A stretch of 64,000 nucleotides of DNA. It comes from Aphanothece saxicola GSE-SYN-MK-01-06B (GTDB taxonomy: Bacteria > Cyanobacteriota > Cyanobacteriia > PCC-6307 > Cyanobiaceae). The notes beneath the pieces are model-generated. The model worked only from the letters and a program-made list of their open reading frames with translations. It was not told where the DNA came from and ran no database searches. The stretch covers positions 62,001-126,000 of the forward strand of contig JAHHGT010000005.1 in NCBI GenBank assembly GCA_019359745.1, written 5' to 3'. Each line of letters begins with the position of its first letter. Within the stretch, counting starts at the first letter, position 1. A program made the position numbers and the translations under genes. Positions 43,472 to 53,148 of this stretch are shown one piece after another.

Positions 43472-44314
43472 TCAGGGCGCCGCCGGCAGGTAGCCCGTGC
43501 GGCGCAGGAAGGCCCGCAGCGCCGCAGGGAAGTCGGCGTAGCGCTTCTCAGGCCGCCGGCACTCCCCCTTGGCGTTGTAGCCGGCCTCGCAGGAGGTCAG
43601 CCCCCAGTCGGAGCTCCGGTCGTAGAGGCCCAGCATCCGTTTCCAGCCTGCGTCGAACTCCCCCACCAGCGCCTTGGTGGCCACCCAAGCCGCCAGGAAG
43701 CCGTTGGCCTCGCTGCGCTGATCGGCCGGCTGCTGGAACCAGCTCTCCATCTCCTTCAGCCGGCGCCGGTGCAGGGGCAGCACCTGGGGGCGATGGCTGA
43801 TGTCGACGAAGCGAGACCCGTCCAGTTGCCAGATCTGACTGGGGGCGCTGCTGCCGGCATAGCTGGCGAATGGATAGAGGAAGCGGTTGTCCACGTCCAC
43901 CAGCAGGAAACGACCGTTGCCGAGCGGGTCGCTGGCGCCGTTGGGTCCACCGTTCACCGGATCGCGTCGCACCTCAAACCAGCGGCGGCCGTCGGGGCTG
44001 CTGGTGAGCACGCGGGTGTCGTTGCAGCAGTGGGCGCCGCCCGTGAACGTGGAGAGCAGCACCTCCGGGTAGGGATTGGCCGGATCCATCTCCACCACCT
44101 GCAGCACCGAATCGATGCTGCCGGGGCCGATCCGCAGCGCCCCCATCAGCTGACCGACCACCTTCCCCTCCACCCGGACGGTGGCGACGGGTTGGACCTC
44201 ATCCATGCCATCGGGTCTGGGCTGGCGACGGTTCTCCAGCACGGCCACCACGGGGCCGTTGGTGATCACCGGACCGGGCGCCGGTGAGAGGGCCAGCAGC
44301 AGGGGCAGCAGCAT
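43472..44314 (-). CDS. Exported hypothetical protein
   Basis: 280 residues. Short N-terminal hydrophobic start (LLPLLLALSPAPG) suggests export. The body is beta-rich with FTGGAHCCNDTRVL, a motif known from a family of periplasmic calcium/peptidoglycan-related proteins of unknown role, and a Cys pair near the end (TSCEAGYNAKGEC). No catalytic motif. Stop sits next to the 27-residue peptide gene (convergent). Confidence 0.75.
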   Translation of the reverse strand: MLLPLLLALSPAPGPVITNGPVVAVLENRRQPRPDGMDEVQPVATVRVEGKVVGQLMGALRIGPGSIDSVLQVVEMDPANPYPEVLLSTFTGGAHCCNDTRVLTSSPDGRRWFEVRRDPVNGGPNGASDPLGNGRFLLVDVDNRFLYPFASYAGSSAPSQIWQLDGSRFVDISHRPQVLPLHRRRLKEMESWFQQPADQRSEANGFLAAWVATKALVGEFDAGWKRMLGLYDRSSDWGLTSCEAGYNAKGECRRPEKRYADFPAALRAFLRRTGYLPAAP

Positions 44315-44325
44315 CGGAGTAGGGC

Positions 44326-44829
44326 CTACTGGCAGCCCTGCACCGAGATCCGGTAGCTGAAGCCCAGGGCGCCGGGGTCGCTGCTGGCCCCCACCTTGAA
44401 GTTCATCTGACTGGCCTGCTTGCCCGGAATGGCGGGGAAGGGGCCGAACATGCGTCCGGTTCCCATCGGCGGATTCATGACTTCGTTGATCACCTGCAGA
44501 TTGCTCCCGTCGCTGAACTTCATGAAGCCACTCACCGGATATTTGGCGTTGGCGTCGGAGGAATTGGCCGTGAAGAAGAACTTGAAGCTGCTGTAGGGCT
44601 GGTTGACGATGAAGTCAGTGTTCCAGTTCTCCTTGCCGATCAGCTTCGCGGCCCCCACCCGCTTGGAGACGATTGGGGTGGTGCCGTCGCCCCCGACCGG
44701 TTGCAGGAAGGTGCAGCGTTGTTGCGCCTGGGCCGCTGAACCTGCACTGATGATGAGCGACGCGCTCAGCAGGGAGAGGGCCAGGGCTTTCAAGGCAGCG
44801 GATCCGAAGACTTCGACCCTAGAACGCAA
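44326..44829 (-). CDS. Secreted hypothetical protein
   Basis: 167 residues with a strong signal peptide (ALKALALSLLSASLIISAGSAAQAQ, about 12-36, cleavage after AQA). The mature protein is beta-rich and has two Cys near its ends (RCTFLQP and VQGCQ), probably a disulfide. Start codon is TTG 44829; a second TTG within the signal region is possible. 11 bp upstream of the exported gene at 44314 on the same strand. Confidence 0.75.
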   Translation of the reverse strand: MRSRVEVFGSAALKALALSLLSASLIISAGSAAQAQQRCTFLQPVGGDGTTPIVSKRVGAAKLIGKENWNTDFIVNQPYSSFKFFFTANSSDANAKYPVSGFMKFSDGSNLQVINEVMNPPMGTGRMFGPFPAIPGKQASQMNFKVGASSDPGALGFSYRISVQGCQ

Positions 44830-44844
44830 GGGGAGCCCGGACCT

Positions 44845-45819
44845 TTAGGGCTCGAAGGAGAAGATGCGCTTCCAATCGTTCTTCATGCTGATCACGGTCC
44901 AGCCTTGCTGGCGGGCTTCGTCGTAAAGCCCCTGGGTGAAGGGGCCCACCCGAGTGTCCGGTAACCCCAGGGCCGGACCGTAGGCATACTCGCGGCGGGC
45001 GTCATCGTGCAGCACCAGCATCGCCAGACGCGGCCCGTCGCCGGAACTGGTGAACTCCAGCATCTGCCGGTCGCCGGTGGAGTTGCCGAAGGCGGCGGTG
45101 GGCCGCCGGCCGATCATCAGCTGGATGCCTTCCGGCTTGCCGGCGTCGTTGTCGTTGAGCAACAGCCGGGGCTCCTTGGTCAGGAAGGGCCGACCCGCGC
45201 TGTCGTAGCCGTAGCGGGTGGCGCCGGCCGTGCCGATCACCTGCTCCGGCGGGATGCCGTAGGTGCGCTCGGCATAGACGCGCACGAACTCCTGGCCGCC
45301 GCCGGTGACGATGTAGGTCTTGTAGCCGCTGGCACGCAGATAGCCGAGCAGCTCCTGCATCGGCTGGAAGGTGAGCTCGGTGTAGGGGCGCCGCCAGCGG
45401 GGATGGCGGGCCGTGTCCAGCCAGCGCCGCACATCGGCATGGAAGGTTTCCATGGGCATGCCGGCGAGCACGGTGGCGGCGAGCGTCTCCAGTTCGGCCC
45501 TGCTGGGCACCACCCCGGGCACGCGCTCGAGGATGTAGCGCACCTGCGGGTAGACCGGCTGCTCCACCCAGAGGGTGCCGTCCTGGTCAAAGGTGGCGAT
45601 GCGCTCCCCGGGGGGCACGAAGCGGGGGCTCGCGGGGTCCGTGGTCTGGCGCACGAAGCTGAGGATGCCGTCCCGGGCCGGCCCAGGATTCCAGGAGGGC
45701 AGCGGATCGACCGGGCGGGCGGCGGCACCGGGCCAGCCAGCCACGCCGGCCAGCAGGGTCGCGGCGACCAGGCCCGCCAGCAGGAGCAGGAACCAGCGGC
45801 GGCGGCGGGACAGGGTCAC
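44845..45819 (-). CDS. Periplasmic HAD-superfamily phosphatase
   Basis: 324 residues. N-terminal membrane anchor or signal (about 9-28), then the HAD nucleophile motif TFDQDGTLW (Asp78), motif II IVTGGG, a later Lys and motif IV-like GNSTGDRQML. Resembles phosphoserine-phosphatase-like HADs exported by bacteria. Substrate unknown. It follows the small membrane gene at 45832 by 12 bp on the same strand. Confidence 0.88.
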   Translation of the reverse strand: MTLSRRRRWFLLLLAGLVAATLLAGVAGWPGAAARPVDPLPSWNPGPARDGILSFVRQTTDPASPRFVPPGERIATFDQDGTLWVEQPVYPQVRYILERVPGVVPSRAELETLAATVLAGMPMETFHADVRRWLDTARHPRWRRPYTELTFQPMQELLGYLRASGYKTYIVTGGGQEFVRVYAERTYGIPPEQVIGTAGATRYGYDSAGRPFLTKEPRLLLNDNDAGKPEGIQLMIGRRPTAAFGNSTGDRQMLEFTSSGDGPRLAMLVLHDDARREYAYGPALGLPDTRVGPFTQGLYDEARQQGWTVISMKNDWKRIFSFEP

Positions 45820-45831
45820 GGGGCGTCGGGC

Positions 45832-46035
45832 TCAGAACTTGCGCAGTTCTCGGCGGATCTTGAGCGGATCGCCGGAGTGCTGGTGATTGAAGAACAGCAT
45901 CGGCACCCCGGCCAGCAGCAGGCCAACTGCCACGACGACCCCCCAGGAGATCGCTGGCCGGCCCTCCGGTGGGACGTCACCGGGCCGGAGCCGCTCCCGG
46001 GGCGGTTGCCGGGCTGCACGCCTGAACCTTGCCAT
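45832..46035 (-). CDS. Small single-span membrane protein
   Basis: 67 residues from ATG 46035. Arg-rich N-terminus, one membrane span (WGVVVAVGLLLAGVPMLFF) and a charged C-terminus (PLKIRRELRKF). The in-frame extension upstream is Arg/Pro/Thr-rich and not convincing. Likely a small cyanobacterial membrane protein, co-transcribed with the HAD phosphatase gene. Confidence 0.6.
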   Translation of the reverse strand: MARFRRAARQPPRERLRPGDVPPEGRPAISWGVVVAVGLLLAGVPMLFFNHQHSGDPLKIRRELRKF

Positions 46036-46201
46036 CGCTGCAGGCTCCGGGCCCGTCTGGCCCTTCAGTCTGCGTGGCCCATCCGTTTGAGGGGGGCCGG
46101 CAACCGCCGTTCGCCATGGCCGGGGATCCTGATCCGCTGATTCCGGGCCCGATCCCCGCACGGGGGTGAAAGGATTTCGCCATCGCCCCGGCCGGCCCGC
46201 C

Positions 46202-47539
46202 ATGGACATGTCCTCCCTGCTGCTTGCCACCGGGGGCCACCAGATCGAAGCCGCCGAGACCCTGATCGAGGTGGGCCGCTTCATCGTGATCCTGTTCGCC
46301 GCCCGGGCCCTGGCGGAACTGATGGTGCGTTTCCGCCTGCCGGCGATCCTCGGCGAGCTGGTGGCGGGGGTGCTGATCGGCGTTTCTGGGCTGCATCTGA
46401 TCCTGGCCCCGGAGCTGGGCGGCCAGCTCAACGGCTTCGCCGAGCACACGATCGCCGCCCTGGCCCACGTGGCCCCGGAGCAGGTGCAGGAGCTCTACGA
46501 CCACAGCTTCACCAACCTGCAGGCGGTGGCCAAGATCGGCCTGCTGGCCCTGCTGTTCCTCACCGGCCTGGAGAGCGAACTGGATGAACTGATGGCGGTG
46601 GGGGGACAGGCGATCACGGTGGCGCTCACCGGGGTGGTGCTGCCTTTCGCTTTGGGCACCGCCGGCCTGCAGTTTCTGTTCGGGGTGCCGCTGCTGCCGG
46701 CGATCTTCGCCGGGGCCGCCATGACCGCCACCAGCATCGGCATCACCGCCAGCGTGCTGGGGGAACTGAAGTTCCTGCGCACCCGCGAGGGGCAGACGGT
46801 GATCGGGGCGGCGGTCCTCGATGACATCCTCGGCATCGTCATCCTGGCCGTGGTGGTGGCCCTGGCCGGCGGCGACGGCTTCAGCCTCGGCCCGATCCTG
46901 AAGCTGATCGCGGCGGCAGGGGTGTTCGTGGTGGTGGCCCTGTTCCTCAGCCGCACCGCCGCCCCCTCCTTCGACTGGCTGCTCGATCGCCTGCGAGCCC
47001 CCGGCGAGGTGGTGGTGGCCGCCTTCCTGGTGCTGTCGCTGTCGTGTTTCGCGGCCCAGGCCTTCGGGCTGGAGGCGGCCCTGGGGGCCTTCGCCGGTGG
47101 CCTGATCCTGAGCGCCTCGCGCCACCGGCACGCCATCGAGGCGGCGGTGAAGCCCCTGGTGGCCCTCTTTGCCACCTTCTTCTTCGTGCTGATCGGCAGC
47201 GGCATGGATCTGTCGGTGCTCAATCCCTTCAACGCCGCCAACCACGAGGGGCTGGTGATGGCGGGCTTCCTGTTGGCGGCCGCCGTGGTCAGCAAGGTGG
47301 CGGCCGGCTGGAGCTACCTCAGCCCCGGGCCCACCAACCGGCTGGCTGTGGGTCTGGGGATGATGCCCCGCGGCGAGGTGGGGCTGATCTTTCTGGGGTT
47401 GGGCACCCAGACCGGCGTGCTGGGGCCGTCGCTGGAGGCGGCGATCCTGCTGATGGTGATGGGCACCACCTTCCTGGCGCCGGTGCTGCTGCGGCTGGTG
47501 CTGGCCGAGCCGGCAGGGGACGTGGAACTGGCCTCCTGA
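46202..47539 (+). CDS. CPA2-family cation/proton antiporter
   Basis: 445 residues from ATG 46202; an in-frame ATG at 46166 would add 12 charged residues. About 12 membrane spans. Family hallmarks: FRLPAILGELVAGVLIG, LFLTGLESELDE, AMTATSIGITASVL, VLDDILGIVILAVV (the DD pair used in proton exchange) and MMPRGEVGLIFLG. It exchanges Na+ or K+ for H+ across the plasma or thylakoid membrane; NhaS3-type in cyanobacteria. Confidence 0.92.
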   Translation: MDMSSLLLATGGHQIEAAETLIEVGRFIVILFAARALAELMVRFRLPAILGELVAGVLIGVSGLHLILAPELGGQLNGFAEHTIAALAHVAPEQVQELYDHSFTNLQAVAKIGLLALLFLTGLESELDELMAVGGQAITVALTGVVLPFALGTAGLQFLFGVPLLPAIFAGAAMTATSIGITASVLGELKFLRTREGQTVIGAAVLDDILGIVILAVVVALAGGDGFSLGPILKLIAAAGVFVVVALFLSRTAAPSFDWLLDRLRAPGEVVVAAFLVLSLSCFAAQAFGLEAALGAFAGGLILSASRHRHAIEAAVKPLVALFATFFFVLIGSGMDLSVLNPFNAANHEGLVMAGFLLAAAVVSKVAAGWSYLSPGPTNRLAVGLGMMPRGEVGLIFLGLGTQTGVLGPSLEAAILLMVMGTTFLAPVLLRLVLAEPAGDVELAS

Positions 47540-47575
47540 AGGCGGGGCCATGGGACAGTGGCCCCAGCTTGCTCC

Positions 47576-47731
47576 GTGCCCGTGCCAAACGACAGCGGTT
47601 CCTCCAGGTCGGTGATCGTGGGCCTGGTGGCGGTGATCGGCTCGCTCGGTGGTCTGGCCCTGCTGGTCTGGATCACGGTGGTGATGCTTGACCTCAAACA
47701 CCTCAACACCTCCGGCTTCACCCTGCCCTGA
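47576..47731 (+). CDS. Small single-span membrane protein
   Basis: 51 residues from GTG 47576, or 49 from GTG 47582. One membrane span (VIVGLVAVIGSLGGLALLVWI) and a polar C-terminus (DLKHLNTSGFTLP). No function known. Real coding is supported by clean composition and by position 36 bp after the antiporter stop; it might be an antiporter-associated peptide. Confidence 0.55.
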   Translation: MPVPNDSGSSRSVIVGLVAVIGSLGGLALLVWITVVMLDLKHLNTSGFTLP

Positions 47732-47741
47732 GCCAGATCCC

Positions 47742-49676
47742 CTAGGGGGAGGGCTGGCAGGATCGGGCGTGGGCGGCAACCAGGCAGGCCTTCAGGGCCT
47801 CGGCCTTGAGCGGCTTGGCGAGCACGTCATTCATGCCCGCCTGCAACGCCGCCTGCCGCTCCTCGGCGGAGCTGAAAGCGGTGACGGCCACGATCCAAGG
47901 CCGCTGCGGCCGTCTTGTGGCGGCGCGGATGCGGCGGGTGGCCTCCAGCCCATCGAGCCGGGGCATCTGCACATCCATCAGGATCAGATCGGGGTCGAGG
48001 ATCTGCTGCCGTTCCAACGCCTCCAGGCCATCGACAGCGGACTCCGGCCCATAGCCGAGGCGCCGCAGCAGCAGCTCACAGAGGCGCCGGTTCACGGCAC
48101 TGTCATCCACCACCAGGATGCGCAGGGGATGGCGCAGCGCAAAGGCCGCCCCGTCGACCTCCGCACTCAGGGGCGGGGGCAGCGCCACCGGGGAGGGGGC
48201 GGGGTCGGCGGCGGCCACGTCCACCGGCAGGCTGAAGCGGAAGACGCTGCCGCGGCCGGGGGTGCTCTCCACCTCGATCAGGCCGCCGAGGGCCGCCACC
48301 AGTTGCTGGCTGATGGCCAGCCCCAGGCCGGTGCCGGCCTGGGGCGCGTTGGCGCTGGTGGTGAGCTGACGGAAGGGTTGGAACAACAGGCCGATCTGGT
48401 CGGCGGCCATGCCCACACCGGTGTCGGTGACGCAGAACGTCAGGGTGGTTGCGTCTGGCCCCGGGGCCTGGGTGGAACCCGCCGCCACCTGAACGGAGAC
48501 GACGACGCTGCCGGCGTCGGTGAACTTGATGGCGTTGCCGATCAGGTTGAGCAGGATCTGGCGCAGGCGGATGGCGTCGGTGCGGATGGCCTGGGGAACC
48601 TCCGGGCCGATCACCAACGACAACTGGAGCGCCTTGGCCAGGGCCAGGCTCGAGCAGGTGGCGACAGCCTCCTCCAGGAGCGGGCGCAGCTGGCACGGGG
48701 CCAGGTCGAGCTGCAGGCTCCCGGACTCGATCTTGGTGAAATCGAGGAGTTCATTGAGCAGGCCAAGCAGGGCCTCCCCCGAGCTTTGGGCGATGTCGAG
48801 GCACTCCCGTTGCTGGGCCGTGAGCTCCGTGGCCAGCACCAGCCCCGTCATGCCGAGGACTCCATTGAGCGGGGTGCGGATCTCGTGGCTGAGGGTGGCG
48901 AGAAAGGTGCTCTTGGCGCGGTCGGCGGCAGCCATGGCCTGGAAGGCGCGGGCGCGGGCCTTGAGGCTGCGGCGATGGAAGTTGGCCGCCAGCACCGAGA
49001 AGCCGGCACTGCCGGCCAGGCTCAGCAGGTAGGTGAGCAACAGCGGGAATTCCTGGCGTTGCAGCTGGGCCAGCGAGATATCGATCCCCACGAAGCCCAC
49101 CAGTTCCCCAGCGTCGTTCCGGACCGGGGCAAAGCCACTCATGAAAGATCCGAAATCATCCGTGTAGGGCCTGGTGCTGATGGTGACGACGCCGGTGCGA
49201 GCGGCCTCAAGGGCATCCTTTGAAGGATCGACATAGAGGTCACCGACGCTGACGGCGCTGGCGGGGGCACTCGCGTTCTGGATGTAGTAGGTGCTGTCGA
49301 TCGTGTAGCGCAGACCCTCCGGACTGACGATGAACACGTAGGCGTAATAGATCTCCGGCACGAGCCGGCGTAGCTTCACCAAGGGGGCGCTGGCGCGGCG
49401 ATAGTCCGGGTCTCCGGTCTGCTCGGGCCTGGTGATCGCGGCAACGAGGCTGGGGTCCATCTCGCCGGCGGCAATGCTCACCAGCTGGCGCAGGTTTTCA
49501 CGCACCTGGTGGCGCAGCAGGCGGGTGGCGCTCCAATAGTTGAAGCTCAGCGCCACCGCCGCCACGGCGAAGATCATCGCCGCCAGCACAACGCTCTCGC
49601 GGCGAATGCGCTGGCGGCTCCAGTCAGCCAGAAAACCTCGTTGCGCGGCCTGCCTCTTATCTACAGCGGCGGCCAC
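47742..49676 (-). CDS. Hybrid sensor histidine kinase with receiver domain
   Basis: 644 residues. One membrane span (about 28-47), an extracytoplasmic sensor domain (about 50-205), a second span (about 212-232), HisKA with phospho-acceptor His264 in [11 protein letters not shown], HATPase with [21 protein letters not shown], and a receiver domain with DD pair in LVVDDSAVN, phospho-Asp568 in LILMDVQMP and Lys in LAKPLK. No HPt or DNA-binding output is visible, so a partner is needed. It is divergent from a GAF protein with 46 bp between the frames; the pair may be functionally linked. Confidence 0.93.
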   Translation of the reverse strand: MAAAVDKRQAAQRGFLADWSRQRIRRESVVLAAMIFAVAAVALSFNYWSATRLLRHQVRENLRQLVSIAAGEMDPSLVAAITRPEQTGDPDYRRASAPLVKLRRLVPEIYYAYVFIVSPEGLRYTIDSTYYIQNASAPASAVSVGDLYVDPSKDALEAARTGVVTISTRPYTDDFGSFMSGFAPVRNDAGELVGFVGIDISLAQLQRQEFPLLLTYLLSLAGSAGFSVLAANFHRRSLKARARAFQAMAAADRAKSTFLATLSHEIRTPLNGVLGMTGLVLATELTAQQRECLDIAQSSGEALLGLLNELLDFTKIESGSLQLDLAPCQLRPLLEEAVATCSSLALAKALQLSLVIGPEVPQAIRTDAIRLRQILLNLIGNAIKFTDAGSVVVSVQVAAGSTQAPGPDATTLTFCVTDTGVGMAADQIGLLFQPFRQLTTSANAPQAGTGLGLAISQQLVAALGGLIEVESTPGRGSVFRFSLPVDVAAADPAPSPVALPPPLSAEVDGAAFALRHPLRILVVDDSAVNRRLCELLLRRLGYGPESAVDGLEALERQQILDPDLILMDVQMPRLDGLEATRRIRAATRRPQRPWIVAVTAFSSAEERQAALQAGMNDVLAKPLKAEALKACLVAAHARSCQPSP

Positions 49677-49785
49677 CCGATCGCGTCAGGGCCAGGAGCC
49701 GCCGCCGGGGGGATGAGGAGATGTGAACCGCCGTCCGGTCCCCCGCGGGACCCTGCGAACGTTTGATCAGGTGATACGGCTGCCC

Positions 49786-50493
49786 ATGCCCGCGAAAGTG
49801 GCTCCCCGCGAAGCGGCACGCCTGGAGGCCCTCAAGGACTACCAGATCCTCGATACGGACAGTGAACAGTCGTACGACGACATCACCTTTCTGGCCGCCC
49901 AACTGTGCGATGTACCGATCGCCCTGATCAGCCTGGTGGATGCCGATCGGCAGTGGTTCAAATCCAAGGTCGGCCTGGACGTGAGCGAAACGAGCCGCGA
50001 TGTCTCCTTCTGCGCCCACGCCATCCTTGGCGATCAGACCCTGGTGGTCAACGACGCCCGTGAGGATGAACGCTTCTGCGACAACGCCCTGGTCTGCAGC
50101 GCACCCAACATCGTCTTCTATGCGGGGGTGCCGCTGTGCACCCCGGCCGGTGCCCGGCTCGGCTCGTTGTGCGTCATCGATCGACGGCCCCGTGAACTCA
50201 GCAGCCTGCAGATCCGCTCCCTGGAGACCCTGGCCCATCAGGTGGTGCTGCAGTTGGAACTGAAACGGATCACCGATCAACTCGCCGGCGCTTTGCAACG
50301 CATCGATGTGATGGAGCGGCTGATCCCGATCTGCTCCTACTGCAAGGGCATCCGCAACGACCAGGGCTACTGGGGGACGGTGGAGGCGTTCATCAAGAGC
50401 CACGACAACGTGGAGTTCTCCCACGGCGTCTGCGATGCCTGCATGGCCAAATACTTCCCGGAGGTGGCTGCGCTCGGCAAGGACCCGTCATGA
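49786..50493 (+). CDS. GAF-domain protein with C-terminal CxxC-CxxC zinc-like motif
   Basis: 235 residues from ATG 49786. GAF domain at about 25-160, starting EALKDYQILDTDSEQSYDDI, a form typical of GAF domains preceding signalling enzymes. The C-terminus holds IPICSYCKGIRNDQGYW and HGVCDACMAKYFPE: Cys183/Cys186 and Cys216/Cys219, likely a small metal site. This tail is common in bacterial signalling proteins. No effector domain. It could sense a ligand or light for the neighbouring kinase. Confidence 0.85.
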   Translation: MPAKVAPREAARLEALKDYQILDTDSEQSYDDITFLAAQLCDVPIALISLVDADRQWFKSKVGLDVSETSRDVSFCAHAILGDQTLVVNDAREDERFCDNALVCSAPNIVFYAGVPLCTPAGARLGSLCVIDRRPRELSSLQIRSLETLAHQVVLQLELKRITDQLAGALQRIDVMERLIPICSYCKGIRNDQGYWGTVEAFIKSHDNVEFSHGVCDACMAKYFPEVAALGKDPS

Positions 50494-50542
50494 CAGTGTC
50501 TGGCGTGCGTGATCCGTTGGAAAAGGAGATGGGCTGAGCGCC

Positions 50543-50943
50543 ATGGCAGCGGCCACGACCCGGTCCGAGAAGCTTGATCCGCGTCTGACGCCGGCCGCCA
50601 AAAGCACCCTGCAGCGGGCAGCGGCCGCGGCCCAGCGCTCAGTGAGTGAGTTCGTTTTGAAGAGCGCTCTGGAGAGGGCCGATGAGGCCCTGATCGATCG
50701 ACGACGCTTCGGTCTCGATGAGGCGCAGTGGCAGGCGTTCCTCTCGGCACTGGAAGCACCAACGCGTCAGCGCTGCGCACACTCCAAGCCGCTGAGATTG
50801 CAGGGATCCGCGCCCTGGCGTCCCACGCCAAAGATGAGGCCGCCCAGGGCTTCTACGCCCACGTCGGCTTCCTGCCCTCGCCCACCGATCCACTCCACGT
50901 CTTCCTGCTCACCAAAGACTTCCGCAAGGCCGTCAGCCCTTAG
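50543..50943 (+). pseudogene. Deletion-fused relic of a DUF1778 antitoxin / GNAT toxin pair
   Basis: From ATG 50543 the first 73 residues are a DUF1778 ribbon-helix-helix antitoxin (LTPAAKSTLQRAAAAAQRS, FVLKSALERADEALIDRRRFGL, QWQAFLSALEAP). At about 50760 similarity stops, and from about 50770 the next frame encodes the C-terminal end of a GNAT toxin (LRTLQAAEIAGIRALASHAK, FYAHVGFLPSPTDPLHVFLL) to TAG 50943. The antitoxin tail and about two thirds of the acetyltransferase, including the acetyl-CoA site, are missing. An intact pair of the same kind exists at 59516-60306. The truncated antitoxin could still bind DNA. Confidence 0.82.
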
Positions 50944-52391
50944 CCAACAATGGCCGCTTCCCCACGTCGGTGGATTTCACTGGCGTAGTCTGTCCAGGTG
51001 CCCTGGCCCCAGTAGCGGAAGCAACTGGTTTCCAGCAGCAGCAGGTGGAGCAACGCCCGCTGATAGCGGGGGGTCCGGGTCACGCCGGGATCCTGGGCCA
51101 CCAGGGGGTCGAACAGCTGGTGGAAGCGGGCGCTGAGCTGGTTCATCGGCTCCAGGACATTGGCGTAGCCCTCCACCCAGCTGAGATCGTTGGTCCAGGA
51201 CGCGCCGGCCATCGAGAAGCTGGGATCGGTGGCCTGAAGCTGGGCGATGGCCGCTGTGGTGGCCGCCGGCGAGGGCGGGCCGTCGAGCAGCTGCCAGAGC
51301 TTGTACTGCTGCACCGCCTGAATCCTGGGGAAGTCGCCGGCGGTCACACCGGCGGCCTCCAGCAGCTCGAGATACTCCGTGCCGTTGATCGCCACCGTCG
51401 CTTTCCCACTCCCCTTGGCGGCGATGGCGTGATGGGCCTGGAGGAAGGCGGACGGGAACTCATTCATCATCACGCCGCCATTCTCGCCATCGGCAATCTG
51501 CGACACCAGCGACGGCACCGTGGTAGTTCCCAGCGGCTGCCGGCCAAGCCCCAGGGCTTCGTAGCAGGGCTGCATCTGGCCCACCAGCTTGGTGTCGGAA
51601 CCCTGGGTCTTGATCAACACCGTGATCGACATCTCGTCGCCGCTGGAGTTGCGCGCCACCAGCTGATTGGGAAGGTATTTCTGCTGCTGAGACAGGCTGC
51701 TGCCATCGAAGTTTTCGACGCTGTGCTCCTGCACCAGCAGCCAGCGGTAGCCGCTCTCCTTGAGGGCCTTGACGAACTCAAACAGCGTGTCGGGATGGTT
51801 GGGCAGGTGCATTTCCGGGGGCGAAAAGCCCTTCACCCGCGCCAGGGCCTCCCGCCCGAACAGGGCCGCGAACTGGTGCTGCCAGGCCAGAATCTGCAGC
51901 TTGAGATCGGGAATGGGGGTGGAGGGGGCCACGGCATGGCTCCAGAAGGTGCCAAGCCACTCCACATGCGGCTGGAGAGTTGGATCACAGGCGAGCCGCT
52001 GGAGTGCTTCAAGCACATCAAGCCGACCCATCTGCTCCAGGCCCCAGAGCAGATTGCCCGAATAATCCAGCATGATCCGGGGATTGCAGCCCTCCCCAAT
52101 CAGCTGGGGAAGGAGGTCGGCCAGGCGCCTGTAGCACTGGGCGAAGGGTTCGGCGTTGTGGTTATCGCCCTCTCCCTGGTGCTCGAACATGTACTGCAGA
52201 TGGGAGATCAGCTCGCCATGCGCCCCGGCTGGAATCGTGGGCTGGTGCATGTGGAGCGCGCAGGCAAACCCGGAACGGATCTCCTCCAGCTTGAGGCTGG
52301 TCTGCGGCAGAGCCACCGGGCCGGGCTGCTGCACCAGGGCAAGGATCTCGGCTTCTGAACCAGCGATCGGCGGCAGAGCTGGGTCTGTCAT
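50940..52391 (-). CDS. Glycoside hydrolase family 57 protein
   Basis: 483 residues from ATG 52391; ATG 52466 is possible. N-terminal CALHMHQPTIPAG and later ARVKGFSPPEMHLPNHPDTL, QPCYEALG and NEFPSAF fit the GH57 (beta/alpha)7 barrel with the catalytic Glu in a SPPEMHLPN-like strand. GH57 enzymes act as alpha-amylases, branching enzymes or 4-alpha-glucanotransferases on glycogen. The second catalytic Asp is not obvious by eye, so activity is uncertain. Its end overlaps the toxin relic. Confidence 0.82.
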   Translation of the reverse strand: MTDPALPPIAGSEAEILALVQQPGPVALPQTSLKLEEIRSGFACALHMHQPTIPAGAHGELISHLQYMFEHQGEGDNHNAEPFAQCYRRLADLLPQLIGEGCNPRIMLDYSGNLLWGLEQMGRLDVLEALQRLACDPTLQPHVEWLGTFWSHAVAPSTPIPDLKLQILAWQHQFAALFGREALARVKGFSPPEMHLPNHPDTLFEFVKALKESGYRWLLVQEHSVENFDGSSLSQQQKYLPNQLVARNSSGDEMSITVLIKTQGSDTKLVGQMQPCYEALGLGRQPLGTTTVPSLVSQIADGENGGVMMNEFPSAFLQAHHAIAAKGSGKATVAINGTEYLELLEAAGVTAGDFPRIQAVQQYKLWQLLDGPPSPAATTAAIAQLQATDPSFSMAGASWTNDLSWVEGYANVLEPMNQLSARFHQLFDPLVAQDPGVTRTPRYQRALLHLLLLETSCFRYWGQGTWTDYASEIHRRGEAAIVG

Positions 52392-52524
52392 GGCTGGGGT
52401 TGGGGTGCCCGCGCGCTGGGCAGGTCGTGCAGGATCAGTCTGAGGGTCAGGGACAGACGCTGCCATGGCAGCGTCTGCGCCAGGCTGAAGCCATGACGCT
52501 GCCGGTGCCAGGAGACCCCCCGCC

Positions 52525-53148
52525 ATGACACCCCCAGGTCTGTTTCAGCGTTGGCGGGTGGCCGCCGCCCTGGCGGCGATGGCCGCCGCCGTGGTCGGGC
52601 TGGCCCTGCATTGGATCGGGGTGGGCCGCGGCGGGCCGGCAGCGGGTGCCGCCGACAGCGCGCTTTCGGCCGAGGTGGGGCGCCGCTATGGGGGGATGAA
52701 GCGTCTGCTGTTTCCTGGCCAGCCGGAGATGTCCGTGGCCGAGTGGCTGGCGCGGCCGAAGGACCGGCCGGCGGTGCTGGTCGATGTGCGAGAGCCGCAC
52801 GAACGGCGCATCTCGATGCTGCCGGGGGCCATCACGAAGGAGGACTTCGAGCGAAACAGCGCCCGCTATCGCTCCTGGGTGGTGGTTCCTTATTGCACCA
52901 TCGGCCTGCGCAGCGGGATCTACACCCGGGAGCTGCGGGGCCAGGGTTTCGAGGTGCGCAACCTGGCGGGCAGTGCGCTGGCCTGGGCCCATGCCGGCCT
53001 GCCGTTCGAAACGAGAGGCAAGGCCACCCGCCGGGTGCACGTTTTCAACGCCGACTGGAACCTGCTTCCCCGCGGTTACGAACCCGTCGTCTCGCAGGCG
53101 CCCCCCCATGGAGGGGAGGTGGGTCCTGAAACGGAACCCGTCCCATGA
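52525..53148 (+). CDS. Membrane-anchored rhodanese-like protein
   Basis: 207 residues. N-terminal membrane segment (about 12-30), then a rhodanese domain with LVDVREPHERRISMLPGAI and the catalytic loop VVPYCTIGLRSG (Cys124). Faces the periplasm or thylakoid lumen. Rhodanese domains move sulfane sulfur or act as redox sensors. C-terminal tail is charged and Pro-rich. Confidence 0.88.
   Translation: MTPPGLFQRWRVAAALAAMAAAVVGLALHWIGVGRGGPAAGAADSALSAEVGRRYGGMKRLLFPGQPEMSVAEWLARPKDRPAVLVDVREPHERRISMLPGAITKEDFERNSARYRSWVVVPYCTIGLRSGIYTRELRGQGFEVRNLAGSALAWAHAGLPFETRGKATRRVHVFNADWNLLPRGYEPVVSQAPPHGGEVGPETEPVP

Noticed and set aside
45977..47779. 600-codon open frame antisense to the antiporter
   Set aside because: Extremely Gln/His/Gly-rich and antisense to a typical membrane transporter; a shadow.
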